From contig NC_133300.1 in NCBI RefSeq assembly GCF_005239225.2, forward strand, positions 20,201,584 to 20,265,583: a stretch of DNA of 64,000 nucleotides, read 5' to 3'. The notes under the pieces were generated by a model. It was given only the letters and a program-made list of their open reading frames with translations. It was not told the origin of the DNA and did not search any database. Of the stretch, positions 1 through 11,186 are shown in pieces (position 1 is the stretch's first letter; each line of letters begins with the position of its first letter). Made by a program: the position numbers and the translations under genes. This DNA comes from Populus alba. Taxonomy: Eukaryota; Streptophyta; Magnoliopsida; Malpighiales; Salicaceae.

Positions 1-2057
1 CACTACCACTACAACCATCATTCCCAATTTGGTACAAGCCCGAGTTGACTTGCGAGTACCATGCGGGTAATCCCGGGCATGGGATTGAAACCTGTTTCGC
101 TTTCAAGAAGAGGTTGTTGGAGCTTATTAAGATGGGATGGGTCTCCTTTGAAGACAAGCCCAATGTTAATTCAAGCTCATTGCCTAAACATGCCTCAAAT
201 AGTAGTGGAGTAGGCATGATAGAAGTTGGAAATCAATACAAGGTGCCTATGAAAAAGTTGTACGACATGTTAGTACGATCAGGATTTCTAGAGGCAAATG
301 TGGAAAGCCATTTGGAGGGAGGTGACTACTGTGAGTTCCATGGAAGAGATGGACACCATATTGAGGATTGCGTCGAGTTTTGCGAAAAGATTACAAAAAT
401 GTTAAGAATGTGAATTGAGAATTGAACCCATGGAGAGCAGGGGTGAGGTGAGTATGATGGAAGGTCAAGATGAGATGACAGGAGTATGCAGGGTCCAACA
501 AACAGCTAATGAGCCCCCACGACTGATCTTGGTTAAACCGTCCTGCACGAAAGGGAATCACAATGCCATGCCTTATAATTATGGGTATGCCTCCAACATT
601 CGAGCTCCTCTTCCTTTGTTCCAGACTGAGATAAGTGGTTTGACCATGAGTGGTCGTTGCTTTACGCCTGAGGAGTTGAGGAAGGAAAAGGGTAAAGAAG
701 TGGTAGATCTAGACAAAGCACTAGAAGTTAATAAGCCGGTAACGGAAGAGGAGTCGAATGAATTCTTGAAGTTGATCAAACATAGCGAATATTGCATATT
801 AGATCAACTAAAAAAGACTCCAGCTAGGATCTCCCTTATGTCCTTGATACTCAGCTCTGAGCCGCATCGAAACGTCTTGCAAAAGGTGTTGAATGAGGCA
901 TATGTACCCCAAGACATTGAACATAAAACCATGGAACATCTAGTGGGGAGGATCCATGCAACTAATTACCTGTACTTCACGGCTGATGAGCTTGATGCTG
1001 AAGGTACCGGACATAACAAGCCCCTATACATTACGGTTAGGTGCAAGGACTGCCTCATAGGGAAAGTACTCATTGATAATGGATCGGCCCTTAACGTGTT
1101 GCCAAAGCACATTCTGGAGGAAATGCCGATAGATGAATCTCATATGAAGTCGAGTACTATGATGGCCAGAGCGTATGATGGCTCACCTAGGCCAATAATT
1201 GGGTCTTTAGAAGTGGAGTTATATGTGGGACCACAAATGTTCCTAGTGACACTTCAAGTTATGGATATCCATCCTTCCTATAGTATGTTGTTGGGAAGAC
1301 CTTGGATTCATGCAGCGGGGGCGGTAGCTTCATCATTGCACCAATGCCTGAAGTATATCATGAACGGGATGTTGGTAACTGTCAAGGCCGAGGAGACAAT
1401 ATCCATGATAAAGAATGTGGTTGTGCCTTTTATCGAAGCAGATGATTGCAAGGATAACAATATCCATGCTTTTGAGATTGTGAACACCGACTGGGTGCCA
1501 CAAAACACAGTACTGAGAAGGCCAAGGATCTCAGAAGCAGCAAGGATGGCAAGTCTATGCTTCTTGGATCGCGGGATCCCATTTCAATATAACCTTATTG
1601 TTGGGATACGAGAAGGGGTTAATCCGACAAGGATGAAAATAGCTGATCAAAGATTTGGGCTAGGGTATCAACCTAACCAAGAGGATTATCGGTGGGTTGC
1701 TGGTCGGAGAATGGCAAGAAGGATGGCTAGAATTAAAGGAAGAGATCCTGAAGAAGAAAAGCTAGAAATCCCTCCCCTTAGCGTATCGTTCCCAAGAGCT
1801 GCATACATAATGCAACATGATAAAAGAGCTGAAAGCCTTGGTCTAGAACTGACAAATATGAGCATAAACACCTTGGAGGAAAATAAGAAGGAAGGAGATG
1901 ACATGAAAGCAGTAGCGGGAAAAGGAGATGAAGCGCTGCCACAACTGACGGTCCATACACTAGAAGAAGTCTCCGCCAAGACCTTTGTGCGCAAGTTGGC
2001 TCAGGACGAGAAGTTTCAGAACTAGGTGACCTAAGAAGGTCCAGTGGTTTTCAAAAT
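1..2057 (+). pseudogene. gag C-terminus and aspartic protease of element A (broken)
   Basis: Two reading frames (45-413 and 415-2025) make up the gag-protease part. Two knuckle-like motifs, CEYHAGNPGHGIETC near 51-95 and CEFHGRDGHHIEDC near 331-372, share a C-x2-H-x4/5-H-x4-C pattern and probably bind zinc and RNA. The retropepsin active site is LIDNGSALNVLP near 1072-1107, with D-N-G in place of the common D-S/T-G, and the second conserved block MLLGRPWIHAAGAV lies near 1288. There is a frameshift near 400-415. In-frame stops sit at 2023-2025 and 2032-2034; the element B copy has Trp and Gln codons at those sites. The protein would process the polyprotein and package genomic RNA. It is inactive as written. 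Confidence 0.85.
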
Positions 2058-2343
2058 GTAAACCAACTTTGTTTGCCTTAACATGCTTTTGTCATTGCTT
2101 ATGTTTGCTTTTATTTCCTCTAGTTGACAATCAAGGCTCATGATGTCAGCTAGATTTTATGTTTGTCACGGAGCCCACCTTTTCTTTAAATAAATGATGA
2201 GATCATGCACTTTTCAAAATTGTTTTTTTATACATTTACACATGTTTGTCATGGAGCCCACCTTTTCTTTAAATAAATGATGAGATCATGCACTTTTCAA
2301 AATTGTTTTTTATACATTTACACCAAGCACTTCCCGCTTTTAG
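2058..2343 (+). other. Candidate intron between protease and RT in element A
   Basis: Coding similarity to element B stops at a GT (2058) and resumes right after a pyrimidine-rich stretch ending in AG (2341-2343). Element B has the same arrangement with a GT at 24017 and an AG at 24257. The stretch has many stops and diverges between copies. Ogre-type Tat elements are known to have a partly spliced intron between protease and RT, so this is the best reading. The 286-nt length includes an internal duplication. Splicing itself is not shown by the DNA. Confidence 0.6.
2159..2323 (+). repeat. Tandem duplication of about 83 bp within the candidate intron
   Basis: Two adjacent copies start at 2159 and 2242. 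Both read ATGTTTGTCA(C/T)GGAGCCC and run to TATACATTTACAC, with only a couple of differences. Element B has a single, more diverged version near 24118-24200, so the duplication is specific to element A or its subfamily. Confidence 0.85.
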
Positions 2344-5300
2344 GAATCCTGAAAGCAGATCTCCTACAACATCACATACATTTAGCATCAAGAATAATTG
2401 GCCAAACTTGAACGAGCATGTGATAGCTATGGAAGAAGAGTGGGATGAAAGCAATATCAGTGAATTCACCAGGTTAGTAGAACAACAGGAACAGACTTGG
2501 AAGCTTGCCACCGAGGAACTCGAAACCATCAATGTGGGCAGTGATCAGCTTAAGAAAGAGTTGAAAATAGGTACCTTAATTACTTCTGAACAAAGGATAA
2601 AAATGATCACCCTATTACAAGAATATTCAGATGTCTTTGCTTGGTCCTATAAAGATATGCCCGGTTTGGATACAAATATTGTAGTACACAAGATACCGTT
2701 GGAAGAAGGTTGTAATCCAGTCAAGCAGAAGCTGAGGAGGGCCCACCTGGATGTCTGGATCAAGGTCAAGGCAGAACTCGAGAAGCAATGGGATGCTGGC
2801 TTTCTAGAAGTAGTTAAATATCCACAATGAGTATCTAACATTGTTGTGGTGCCTAAGAAGGAAGGGAAGATTAGCGTTTGTGTGGATTTTTAGAATTTGA
2901 ATAGAGCTAGCTCCAAGGATGATTTTTCTCTACCACACATAGATGTTTTAGTGGATAACGCTGCCCGAAGTTCCACTTATTCCTTTATGGATGGTTTTTC
3001 AGGATACAACCAGATAAAAATAGCTCCAGAGGATAATGCGAAAACAACTTTTGTCACACCTTGGGGGACTTACTGCTACAAGGTCATGCCATTTGGTTTG
3101 AAAAACGCAGGTGCAACATATCAAAGACCAATGTTGATTCTATTCCATGACATGATGCATAAGGAAATTGAGGTGTATGTAGATGATATGATTGCCAAGT
3201 CTAAAAAGGGACAGGATCATGTTGAAGTTTTGATGAAGTTATTCGAGAGGTTGAGGAAGTATGAACTAAGGCTTAATCCCACAAAATGTTTATTTGGAGT
3301 TAAATCGGGCAAGCTGTTAGGATTTGTGGTAAGTGATAGAGGTATAGAGGTGGATCCAGATAAAGTAAGGGTCATCCAAGCTATGACATCCCCTAAGACG
3401 GAGAAAGAAGTAAGAGGATTTCTTGGGAAGGTTAAACTACATTGCTCGGTTTATAGTTCAGCTAACAACAACATGCGATTCTATATTCCGACTACTAAGG
3501 AAAAAGAAACCTGGAACCTGGAATGAGGAGTGTGAGGAGGCATTCAATAAAATCAGGCATTATTTGCAAAATCCACCTTTACTGGTTCCTCCGGTATCAG
3601 GAAAACCTGTAGTATTATACCTAATAGTAACTGAAGCAGCCATGGAATGTGTATTGGGTCAGCATGATGAAACCGAAAGGAAGGAAAGAGCTATTTATTA
3701 CTTAAATAAGAAATTCACTGAATGTGAGTCTAGATACACGGAGATAGAAAGACTTTGTTGTGTGTTGGTGTGGGCGGCAAAGAGGTTGCGACATTATATG
3801 TTATACTATACCACTTGGTTGATTTCAAAAGTGGATCCTCTGAGGTATATTTGTAACAAGCCCTTTCTCTCAAGTCAAATTGCAAGGTGGCAAGTATTAT
3901 TAGCAGAATATGACATAGTGTATATGACAAGGAAAGTCGTAAAAGGAAGTGCAATCGCTGATCATCTGGTCGATAACGCTGTTGAAGATTACGAACCTTT
4001 GGATTTTGATTTCCCCGATAAGGATATATTATCAATAGAAAAAGAAGAAGAGAAGACAGATTGGTGGACCATGTTTTTTGACGGGGCAATGAATGTATAT
4101 GGTAATGGGGCCGGTGCGGTAATAATCTCTCCTAATAAGAAACAGTATCCAGTTTCGGTTAAACTGCATTTCGAGTGCACCAACAATACAGCTGAGTATA
4201 AAGCTTGTATCCTCGGTTTAGAAGCGACATTGGAGCTGAAGATAAAGAAGATAGATGTATATGGGGATTCAATGTTGATTATCTGACAGGTTAAAGGGGA
4301 ATGGCAGACCAAAGAGGAAAAGTTGAGGCTGTACCAGGAATACTTATCCACGCTAGCAAAGGAATTTGAAGAAATTAGATTCACCCATCTAGGAAGGGAG
4401 GGGAAACATTTTGCGGACGCTTTGGCCACGCTAGCTGCTATGACTACCATTGATCTCAAGTGCAAGGTACAACCGGTACACATTGACATTAGAAATGACC
4501 TAGCTCACTGTTGTTTAGTTGAAGGAGAGATAGACGGACAACCTTGGTATTACGATATCAAGAATCTTGTACAAAATCATGAATATCCGATAGGAGCTTT
4601 TAAAACGGATAAGAAAACCTTAAGAAGGTTGGCTATAGACTTCTATTTAGATAGAGAGATTTTATATAAAAGATCATTTGATGGAACCCTGCTAAGGTGT
4701 TTGAATGAGGCAGATGCTAGAAAGGCATTACGAGAGGTCCATGAGGGGATTCGCTCAACCCATGCTAGCGGGCATATGATGGCAAGGAAAATCCAAATGA
4801 CTGGTTATTTTTGGATGACACTAGAAAAAGACTGTATCAACTATGTCAGAAAATGTCACAAATGTCAAATTTACAGTGACAAGGTCAATATGCCACCAGC
4901 TCCACTATTTAATCTAATATCTCCTTGGCCATTTGCAATGTGGGGAATTGACGTGATCGAGCATGTTAACCCAAAAGCTAGCAATGGTCATAGATTCATC
5001 CTCGTAGCTATTGACTACTTCACAAAATGGGTGGAAGCTAATTCATATGCCCACGTAACACAGAAGGTAGTGAAGAAGTTTGTAGAAAAGGACTTAATTT
5101 GCCGATATGGTCCTCCAGAAAGGATAGTGACAGATAATGCACAGAATTTCAATGGCAAAATGATAATGGAGCTGTGTACTAAAAGGAAAATCAAGCATTC
5201 AAATTCCTCACCATACCGACCAAAAATGAATGGCGCAGTAGAAGCTGCCAACAAGAACATCAAAAAGATTTTTCAGAAAAAGGTAGTCACATATAGAGAT

Positions 5301-5791
5301 TGGCATGAGATGTTGTCGTTTGCTCTTCATGCATACCGCACTACAGTCAGGTCCTCGACAGGGACTACCCCATATTCTCTGGTGTACGGTATGGAGGCAG
5401 TGATGCCTTTGGAACTGGAAATTCCGTCGTTAAGAGTGTTGATGGATTCCGAATTAGAAGAAGCTGAGTGAGCCAAAATGAGACACGAGCAACTGAACCT
5501 GATCAGTGAAAAGAGGATGGCTGCAATATGTCATCACAAACTTTACCAGAAACGAATGCCAAGGCATATGATAAAAAGGTTAGACCGCGGTTGTTTTAAG
5601 AAGGGGATCTAGTATTGAAGAAAATATTGTCGTTACCCGGAAACGATCAGAGCAAATGGGCACCAAATTACGAGGGTCCTTACGTAGTAAAGAAAGCATT
5701 CTTAGGAGGAGCGTTGAAGTTGGCTAGAATGGATGGAGAAGACCTAGCTCGACCTGTGAATTTTGACTCTGTAAAAAGATATTATGCTTGA
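2344..5791 (+). pseudogene. RT-RNaseH-aRNaseH-integrase of element A (broken)
   Basis: Visible parts: RT with the catalytic YVDDM box near 3175; Gypsy RNase H (ECVLGQHDE region near 3645); a second RNase H (FFDGAMNVYGNGAGAVI near 4075, then NNTAEYKACILGLEA); an integrase zinc finger (H-x-H ... KCHKCQ near 4740-4870); the integrase core with GIDVIEH (4946), VTDNAQNFNG (5129) and the EAANKN helix (5241); and a C-terminal GPYVVKKAF block ending at the stop 5789-5791. No chromodomain is seen, as usual in Tat. Lesions: stops at 2828-2830, 2891-2893, 4284-4286 and 5469-5471, a +1 shift near 3429, and frame loss after 5560. The element cannot make a full polyprotein. Confidence 0.9.
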
Positions 5792-5827
5792 TGTAGGCTC
5801 CTAAATCAATAAAGCAAAGTTTGGCCA

Positions 5828-5870
5828 TCCTGCACGAAAGGGAATCATAATGCCATGCCTAGTAATTATT
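5828..5870 (+). repeat. Short copy of gag-region sequence 541-587 pasted after pol
   Basis: TCCTGCACGAAAGGGAATCA followed by an ATGCCATGCC block matches 541-580 in the same orientation with very few differences. It sits exactly where similarity of element A to element B ends and just before an inverted LTR relic. It looks like templated filler at a repair junction. Confidence 0.8.
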
Positions 5871-5875
5871 GTCTT

Positions 5876-6099
5876 TTCATCGGCTGGTGATTTTTCTCGT
5901 TGTTGCATATAACGCGTGAAAAGTCGAACGCGTTCGAAAGACCCTTAAAAATTTAAATTCTTTTTTAGACGACGTTGAAAATGCTAAAATGATGAAAATA
6001 TATTAAAAAAACATATTTTTTGGATTTTCGTTGTTTTTCTCTATTTTTGGATTTTTCTGAAAATTTATTAAAACATGGGTCAAAAATTGGGTAGCAACA
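5876..6099 (-). repeat. Internally deleted LTR relic, minus strand
   Basis: Read on the minus strand, it starts TGTTGCTACCC at 6099, preceded by a PPT. It follows the first roughly 190 bp of the solo LTR at 40517, including the GAACGCGTTCGACTTTTCAC block. Near 5907 it jumps to sequence matching the far end of that LTR (GCAACAACGAGA then CCAGCCGATG; compare 42400-42430). About 1.7 kb of LTR is therefore missing. The final GTGCGACA terminus is also absent. Confidence 0.75.
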
Positions 6100-6102
6100 G
6101 AT

Positions 6103-6115
6103 GCCCCCTCTTTAC
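6103..6115 (-). other. Polypurine tract beside the minus-strand LTR relic
   Basis: The minus strand reads GTAAAGAGGGGGC immediately upstream of the LTR start TGTTG. The PPT of element B (AAAGAGGGGGCAAC just before its 3' LTR) is nearly the same, which confirms the minus orientation of this relic. Confidence 0.75.
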
Positions 6116-6242
6116 AATGCTTATGAAGCAAAACTTCCTCAATGTTTTGCATAGTAAGCTTTATAAAGAAAAACTTGTCTTTCTGTCTGCTTAACTTGCT
6201 CAATATCCACTCATTTAAAGACATTACTCTTTTTTTTTTTCG

Positions 6243-6625
6243 TTAACCTGAGATCCCATCTGGCGACCTCCTTTACCAAAACCAAAGAATGTGTGTAGCT
6301 CGGTCAACCTGAAATCCCATATGGAGATTCCCTTCAACCAAAGCTACATGAGATTCCATCTGGCGACCTCATTCAAATGGAACTAAAAATATGTGTAGCT
6401 TGATTAACCTGAAATCCCATCTGGTGATTCCCTTTAACCAAAGCTACATGAGATCCCATCTGGCGACCTCATTCAACTGAAACTAAAAATATGTGTAGCT
6501 CGATTAACCTGAAATCCCATCTAGCGATTCCCCTTAACCCTTTAGCTACATGAGATCCCATCTGGCGACCTCATTCAACTTGAACTAAAAAATGTGTGTA
6601 ACTCGGTTAACCTGAAATCCCATCT
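6243..6625. repeat. Tandem repeats of Tat 3'UTR type
   Basis: Roughly three units of about 118 bp. Each contains an AACCTGAAATCCCATCTGG half and a GAGATCCCATCTGGCGACC half separated by AAAGCTACAT. The array lies between a PPT and LTR-derived sequence, the place where Tat elements carry hypervariable tandem repeats. The monomer is unrelated in sequence to the array of element B at 30288. Confidence 0.85.
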
Positions 6626-6885
6626 GTTGAAATCAACTGTTGTTGTGTGTTGTTTCCTTTGTTGCAGGTGACGGTAACCTTCATCGCTAGCGTAGGAAGA
6701 CAGAGAAGAGGAAGACAGCCCCGATCCACCGGTTTTGCCACCATTTCTAGTGGCGGCGCGTGGGCCCACGCACCGCCACTGTTTCCGTGCACTGTTCCTG
6801 CGGATTCCAGAAGCCTTAGGATGTTTCAGGGGTTGTTTTGTAATTTTGAGTTGGTTGATGTAATTTTTTTGTTTAGTATTGATCT
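6626..6885 (+). repeat. LTR-derived segment in plus orientation (inverted piece)
   Basis: It matches the solo LTR at 41683-41940 in the same orientation: AAATCAACTGTT, TTGCAGGTGACGG versus TTGTGCAGGTCATTGCCGG, the GC-rich CGCGTGGGCCCACGC block, CTGTTCCTGC and TTGTTTTGTAATTT. The flanking LTR-derived DNA on both sides reads on the minus strand, so this block is inverted relative to its neighbours. Confidence 0.7.
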
Positions 6886-7682
6886 GTTCTCTCTCTCTTT
6901 CTCCGTTTTGGGCAGATCTGTTATGTTCTTTTTCCTTCTCATTCTTCCCTACTTCAGGTGGCGGCAAGACCAGGGGGGGCGCCGGCTGCTAGGCTTTTGT
7001 CGGGTCTGGCCGAAGGAGATGGAGAAGAGATCTGTTGTTGCCCGCGGCCACTAGAGCTGCTGTGGAGGTGGGAGAAGAAATGAGTCGCTGTGGGGTTGGT
7101 CTTTTGTGTCGGTGGGTGGTGGCTGGTCTGTTGGTGCTGCTTGTCCGTTGCTGTTGGCAGTCGGCCGAGGGAGAAGAAGGCGTTGTTGATGGTCGTGGGT
7201 AGGCTGAAAGGGAGAGGAGATGTGTGTGAGGGTTGTTCGGGTGTGTTAGGAAAAAATGAGGGATCAGCTGAGAGAGGTGACAGTGAGGGTCTGTGGCTTA
7301 GTTTTCTGGTGAAGGGAGAGACGAAAATTTTCCAACCAGGAAAGGGGGTGGTTGAAAAGGAAAGAGGGAAAAAATGGCCAAGAGGGAGAGAAGGGGTTGT
7401 CTTGGCCGGCTGGTTTGGGTCAGAAAAAATATGAAACCGGGAAGGGGGGTAGTTGTGTGTTGTTGGCTGGAAAAGCAAAAAGAAGATGGGGGAACAGTGT
7501 GGCGGCGGAGTGGAGAAAATGCTGAGGAGCCCCAATGATTTATAACAAATAGTTGCATATACTAGGCAAAGAGGGAAAAAGGAATTGTCTTTAAGCTGGA
7601 TTTTTAGAGGCTTGTTGGATGGGAAGGGATTTAAAGATGGGTGGAGGTTGTGAGTTAGAGATAGCTCTTCCTCCACCATGTT
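6886..7682 (-). repeat. Middle part of a Tat LTR, minus strand
   Basis: On the minus strand this GC-rich, proline/serine-like sequence parallels the solo LTR from its TATA box (40849) to about 41680. A TATAAAT lies at 7535-7541, and a CTTGCCGCCACCTGAAG block near 6955-6975 aligns with CCTCGCCACCACCGGAAG near 41535-41555. Long open frames here on either strand are composition effects, not genes. Confidence 0.65.
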
Positions 7683-10454
7683 TTTTTTTTTGTTATGAGG
7701 AGCTTAAAGCATGGGTTAATGGGCTTTCTTATTCAATGTTGTTGTCAATGTTCGTGATAGATTTGACTTAGGAGGGCAGTGGGGTCTTGTGAGAGGGATA
7801 CATGTAGATGTTCTAGATTTCATTTTGTTAGATTTTCAGATGTGGAGTGATGTATTTTGAACTCATCCCCTGTGGAAAGATTCTATGTCTTATAGCATTT
7901 TGGGATCCTATAGTTAAGAGAGTTATAATCTGTCTTGAAAAGTGACAGAGCGTTGTTTCTGTTAGGGTTTGCAACTTTGCATTTCCATTATTCAAGCGTG
8001 CTAGTTTTCCTATTTAGTGTGTGAGGTATAGATGCTTTTGTAGAAGTGCATTTGAGCTAAAACATCATTTTGGTGCTTTCCCATGTGCTTTTCAATAGTT
8101 TTGACACATCTTTATTTCAAAATCATCCAGAAGCACCGGTAAAAGCATCAGTTTTATGCTTTCTCAGCCCAAAAGCACTTTTAAACGCAACTCAAACGTG
8201 TTAACAAACTCAACCTTAGCATATATCTTTGTTTCAGAGTTATGTAGGGGATGCTGAATAAAAGAGAGTGGTAAGGGATTTCCTTCAGTGACAATGAGGA
8301 AAGGAAAGGAGACCAGTTGGTTTGTTGGAAGGTTTGACCTTAAATTGTAGAGTTTAGGACATGTTAATAACTGTCTAGGAAAATCCTTTCATGTAAAAGA
8401 TCACATCTGAAAACAAGAGAAAAGGTAAGAAAGAATAAAAGAAAAAAGCACCAACCAACCTGTATACAGCTTAATGAGGAAGAAAAGTTGAGTGCTATTT
8501 TTCTTATCTGATACTTGTTTTATGATTAATGAGGATGGTGAATTTCTTTTAGAATTCTTTTATTAGTAATTTTTCATAGATATGTTGATGGTAGAGTTTT
8601 TTTTGAATCATTCACATCATTACAATATGTATATATTATGTAAGGGTAAGAGAATAGAATGCAGTATTATGTCTTAGTGTTCAATAATTGGTAATTACTT
8701 TGCAGATTACTAGATAGAAATTTGGAAGCATTTAAATAGCTTGGGCATAACTTGGCCCTAAAAACCTTTGTGCAATAGATAGTACAACATTCTTACCATT
8801 TCTCATTTTGGCAAACAAGTTATTCATGTTATAATTTTCTTAGAACTATTTTGTGTCATAAGATAATTTGCTCTGTTCTAGTAGAAAGGTGTGTGGCAGG
8901 CATATGCATGTGCTTCATTTCTGGTGTATAGGCTCGTAATCAAGGTTGTTAAAATCACGTTTTGAGTCAAAACATGCATTACGGGTTGAATCGCTTGAAA
9001 AAATCAAAAATGGGTAAAATCGGGTTGAAATCGAGTGAAATCGCAAAAATCGGATGAAATCGCGCAAAATTGCAATTTCAGGATCGATTTTGCGATTTTG
9101 ACAAAATGAGGCCTTGAAATAAAATCCCACCTCCTGGACAGTTGTCAGATGCCTATTGGATTATTCTTGCACAGTCACGGACTATTACCCCTCATTTTAC
9201 ACCCAAAAAAGAAAGAAAGAAAAAGACAAAGAGAGACTGGCAGAAAGAGAGCTTGATGAATTTACCGAGATCGGAGGATTTGAGGACTGAAGGTTTAAGA
9301 TGAGAGTGGAACCAGCAGAGAGAGAATTTGGAGCATCGGGCTCTCATTGATTAGAGTAAAAACAAAAAAACTCCAAGATGATCAGACAGTGAGGAGACAA
9401 TGTGAGGTGAAATAATCAAATGGTTAGGATGACACTAATCCTTATTCTAAAAGTTGTTTGCATGCGTTGTTGCATCACAAGAAGGGTTTGGAAAGGAAAG
9501 AGAAAGAGTGGGTTGTGGACAGTGGAGGATCCTTCATTCCTAATCAGTTTTATTGAAGCTTGCAAGCAAGAAAGCAACTTCGCTTGATGTTGTGCTGTGT
9601 TTGCGCAACAAAGTGCAGAGGGCCTTTTTACTCTCCTTTCTGGTTTCAACTTTCTGGTTTCAGAATTAATTGGACTGAATTAATGGGGTGAAAATTGGAC
9701 TGAAAATTGTTGAATTTGACTGAATTTAATGCCATTTCAGTATTATATGACTGATTTAATTGGACGAATTGTTATGTATGAATTTTTATTTAAAGCATGA
9801 ATTTTTTTTTAATGTATTTTAAAATTCCTTACGATTTTACGATCAGAGTTTATGAACGGCTTTCCATGCCATGTTAAAATTGGCAGTAATGCATTACTGC
9901 TTTACTGTCCTGAGCTTTCTCTTCAACACTGGGTGTGAAATATTAAGGTTGCTTAGAATTATGCTATAGTTGTTGTGATTTTTAGTTTTTGGATTGAGAT
10001 GAAAAACTGATCAATGTATGTGGGATATTGAGTCTTTATGGACTAATTGGCACTCATTTTATGAAGTGAAATGGTTGATTTCAACAGGAAAAAAAAAAGA
10101 ACTCGGACTTTTTAATGATTCTCAAGATTGTTTTCAGCATGATTAGACCACATTCATTCTTCAATATTTTGCACTTCCTTTTGTAGGAGGATGAATTGTT
10201 TTCTTCTCCTTTCTCTCTTAAAAGAATTAATCTTTGAAGTGCACATGCTTGCAGAATTAATGATTAGACTTTTTAATGATTCCCTAGATTACATTCATTC
10301 TTCAATATTTTGCACTTCCTTTTCGGGAGGTTGAATCATTTTCTTCTCTTTTGAAGTGTCATCGTGCCCCCCCGCGAGAAAATTTCAAAGTATCAACTTT
10401 AATCAAGTGTAATCTTCGCTAACTTGTGTTTGCTAATGTTGATTTTTCTTTCAA
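7683..10454. other. Intergenic stretch without a recognised gene
   Basis: No convincing coding region was found in 2.8 kb. It holds a low-complexity patch rich in AAATCG-type words (8940-9115), purine-rich sequence (9190-9260), and a short direct duplication (10101-10357). It may include an intron or upstream part of the BOP1 fragment that follows, but no earlier BOP1 exon was recognised. Confidence 0.5.
10101..10357 (+). repeat. Imperfect direct duplication of about 110 bp
   Basis: Copies near 10101-10215 and 10261-10357 share GACTTTTTAATGATTC, then TCAATATTTTGCACTTCC and a GAATNNTTTTCTTCTC block. They lie just upstream of the BOP1 exon. No function is suggested. Confidence 0.7.
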
Positions 10455-10455
10455 G

Positions 10456-10766
10456 GCGAAAGATTAATGATGAGTACAACGATGAGGAGGTAGAGTTGAC
10501 AAAAGAAGAAACCAAACTTATTCGTAGAGTGCTCAAAGGAAAGGCTCCACATGGTGACTTTGATCCATATGCGGTCTGTAGTTCTCATTCAATTTCATGT
10601 TCAAATATTTTCATACAAATATAGTTTTTATTAACTTTTTTCATTCATATCATGCTTAATGTTATATGCTTAAAATTGATCTCCTTATGTTTTCATTCAG
10701 CCTTACGTTGATTGGTTTAAATGGGAAGATTCAAAGCATCCATTGTCAAATGCACCAGAGCCTAAG
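10456..10766 (+). pseudogene. BOP1: BOP1 (ribosome biogenesis) gene fragment, two exons
   Basis: Exon 10456-10573 encodes KINDEYNDEEVELTKEE and then RRVLKGKAPHGDFDPYA; exon 10701-10766 encodes PYVDWFKWEDSKHPLSNAPE. These match the BOP1 N-terminal domain, a nucleolar 60S-ribosome assembly factor, and the two exons join in phase (DPYA|PYVDW). Splice signals are visible: TTTCTTTCAAG before exon 1, GT after DPYA (10574) and TTTTCATTCAG before PYVDW. The gene stops where a MITE-like sequence begins (about 10766). No WD40 part or upstream exons are visible, so this is a truncated copy or a gene cut by a rearrangement. Recognition rests on remembered family sequence. Confidence 0.75.
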
Positions 10767-10966
10767 GCTCCGTTTGTTTACTGGAAAGTAGTTTCCTTTT
10801 GGAAAGTGAATTCCGGGGAAAGTGAATTCCAAGAAAGTATTTTCCGATGTTTGGTAGTGTAATGGAAAATGAGTTGGAAAACACTTTCCAGTGTTTGGTT
10901 ATGTCATGGAAAATGAGCTGGAAAATAACTTATTAATATTTTTTTTTCTCAAGTTTATTAAAATAA
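10766..10966. mobile_element. MITE-like repeat truncating BOP1
   Basis: Starts GGCTCCGTTTGTTTACTGG, the type of terminus common in plant hAT-like MITEs. It continues with repeated GGAAAGTGAATTCC and TGGAAAATGAG(T/C)TGGAAAA words. The opposite terminus was not found, so the boundary is approximate and the element may be truncated. AT-rich DNA without a gene follows to 11186. Confidence 0.5.
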
Positions 10967-11186
10967 TGAAGAACAAATCTTACAAATTAAAAAGTTGAAT
11001 AAGAATGAAATTGAAAAAAAAATATATAATTTCATAAATTATCTCAAATAAAATAATTAATAATCAAAATAATAGAGATCAAATCTAAAAAATTTAAAAA
11101 AAAAAATGAAAGATGAAGAAATTAAAATAATAATAATCAACATTTCATAAATTATTTCAAATAAAATAAGTAACAATCAAAAGAAT

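Larger units (their letters stand above)
1..5826 (+). mobile_element. Element A: partial Tat/Ogre-like Ty3/Gypsy retrotransposon
   Basis: The window opens inside gag, so the 5' LTR, upstream ORF and gag N-terminus lie outside. Domain order is gag zinc-knuckle region, aspartic protease, candidate intron, reverse transcriptase, RNase H, a second plant-type RNase H, then integrase. The integrase-last order marks Ty3/Gypsy, and the doubled RNase H is typical of the Tat lineage. It aligns throughout with element B (from about 21950 onward), and similarity stops abruptly after TTTGGCCA at 5827, just past the pol stop. Its own 3'UTR and 3' LTR are missing. Coding capacity is lost through several stops and a frameshift. 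Confidence 0.9.

Noticed and set aside
6954..7679. A 241-codon open frame on the minus strand, Pro/Ser-rich
   Set aside because: It matches no family, overlaps open frames on the other strand, and parallels the GC-rich leader part of the solo LTR. Composition explains it.
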